Source: Lentihominibacter faecis (GTDB taxonomy: Bacteria > Bacillota > Clostridia > Peptostreptococcales > Anaerovoracaceae). From it: a stretch of DNA of 52,737 nt. The stretch spans positions 1 to 52,737 of the forward strand of contig NZ_JACRWC010000056.1 of the NCBI RefSeq assembly GCF_014306095.1. The letters are read 5' to 3'. Below the pieces are notes generated by a model. The model saw only the letters and a program-made list of their open reading frames with translations. It had not been told where the DNA came from and did not search any database. Shown here one piece after another: positions 52,505 to 52,737 of this stretch; the first letter of the stretch is position 1, and every line of letters begins with the position of its first letter. A program made the position numbers and the translations under genes.

Positions 52505-52737
52505 TCACCGAATTTGCCGACTCTTTTCCAGCAAAGCCTCTTTCTCATTGGGAAGTTCTTCCTCGATCACCAGTTCCAAAAGCTGCTCCAGGATCTCTCC
52601 CAGCTCAGGTCCTGCCGGCACGCCATCTGCCATCAGATCTCGTCCATCGATCGCCAGAGAGCTTCGCGAAAAACACATCTGCTCCTTTAGGATCATATCG
52701 ATCCCCTCTTCGATCCTGCAAAGCTGGCTGCGCCCTG
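52505..52737 (-). CDS. CCA tRNA nucleotidyltransferase, C-terminal end only
   Basis: 76 residues of a gene that continues beyond the right edge. LAIDGRDLMADGVPAGPELG and EILEQLLELVI form the RNA-binding C-terminal domain of clostridial CCA-adding enzymes (tRNA-NT_C), which finish the 3' CCA of tRNAs. The frame is open to the window end. The catalytic domain is not visible, so the call rests on this domain alone. Confidence 0.75.
   Translation of the reverse strand, partial: GRSQLCRIEEGIDMILKEQMCFSRSSLAIDGRDLMADGVPAGPELGEILEQLLELVIEEELPNEKEALLEKSRQIR

Overview
The window looks like a chromosomal segment of a Clostridia-type Bacillota (roughly 45-50% GC by eye). The basis is the hrcA-grpE-dnaK-dnaJ-prmA heat-shock operon under a CIRCE operator, a dgt-dnaG-rpoD-trmK-nif3 macromolecular-synthesis cluster, an AddA-type helicase-nuclease, strong AGGAGG ribosome binding sites, a DUF4317 gene, GpmI and several cation-coupled amino-acid and sodium transporters. 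I cannot place it to family or genus from sequence alone.

Layout. 1-1.4 kb: 3' part of a secreted-type M23 peptidase/polysaccharide deacetylase fusion. 2.0-5.3 kb: alpha/beta hydrolase, AraC regulator and an APC amino-acid permease. 5.6-18.2 kb, minus strand: the heat-shock operon ending in prmA and rsmE, but these two are separated by a 4.3-kb AT-richer island. The island holds an intact GmrSD-like DUF262/HNH protein, a DUF6508-like protein, a flavodoxin-ferredoxin (EFR1-type) protein, and remnants of an XRE regulator, a DUF1016 nuclease and a cysteine desulfurase beside an 82-bp direct repeat. 18.2-26.7 kb: addA, two MATE exporters, a broken cytidylate-kinase-like gene, a truncated DUF2798 gene, two tiny genes and two repeat elements. 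26.9-32.3 kb: mtnA and gpmI facing pnp and rpsO. 32.4-38.0 kb: frameshifted DUF4317 gene, a YibE/F pair, an AGCS symporter and a divergent ZIP transporter. 38.0-39.6 kb: repeat element, tRNA-Leu(CAG), DUF4234 gene and RNase P RNA. 39.8-43.6 kb: NhaC antiporter and an AgrC/LytTR-type two-component pair whose regulator carries an in-frame TAG. 43.6-49.4 kb: nif3, trmK, rpoD, dnaG, dgt. 49.5-52.7 kb: split catalase-like protein lacking the catalytic histidine, dut, an M16 peptidase and the 3' end of a CCA-adding enzyme.

The most unusual content is non-coding. Four intergenic loci carry arrays of short inverted-repeat units with fixed spacing. The loci at 24.95 and 38.03 kb are two collinear copies of a roughly 343-bp element with ends TGAATTCC and TGGGAATTCA. 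In both copies the two left units are 72 nt apart and the two right units are 72 nt apart in opposite orientation. The 1.53-1.83 kb locus has the same plan with a 63-nt period and a different core (ACCCTGA/TCAGGGT). The 23.36-23.56 kb locus has four 33-nt hairpins with cores AACCTGAA/TTCAGGTT, one of them with a compensatory change. I recognise no named family for these. At least six genes are broken or truncated, which suggests local gene decay (or, in single-lesion cases, sequencing error).
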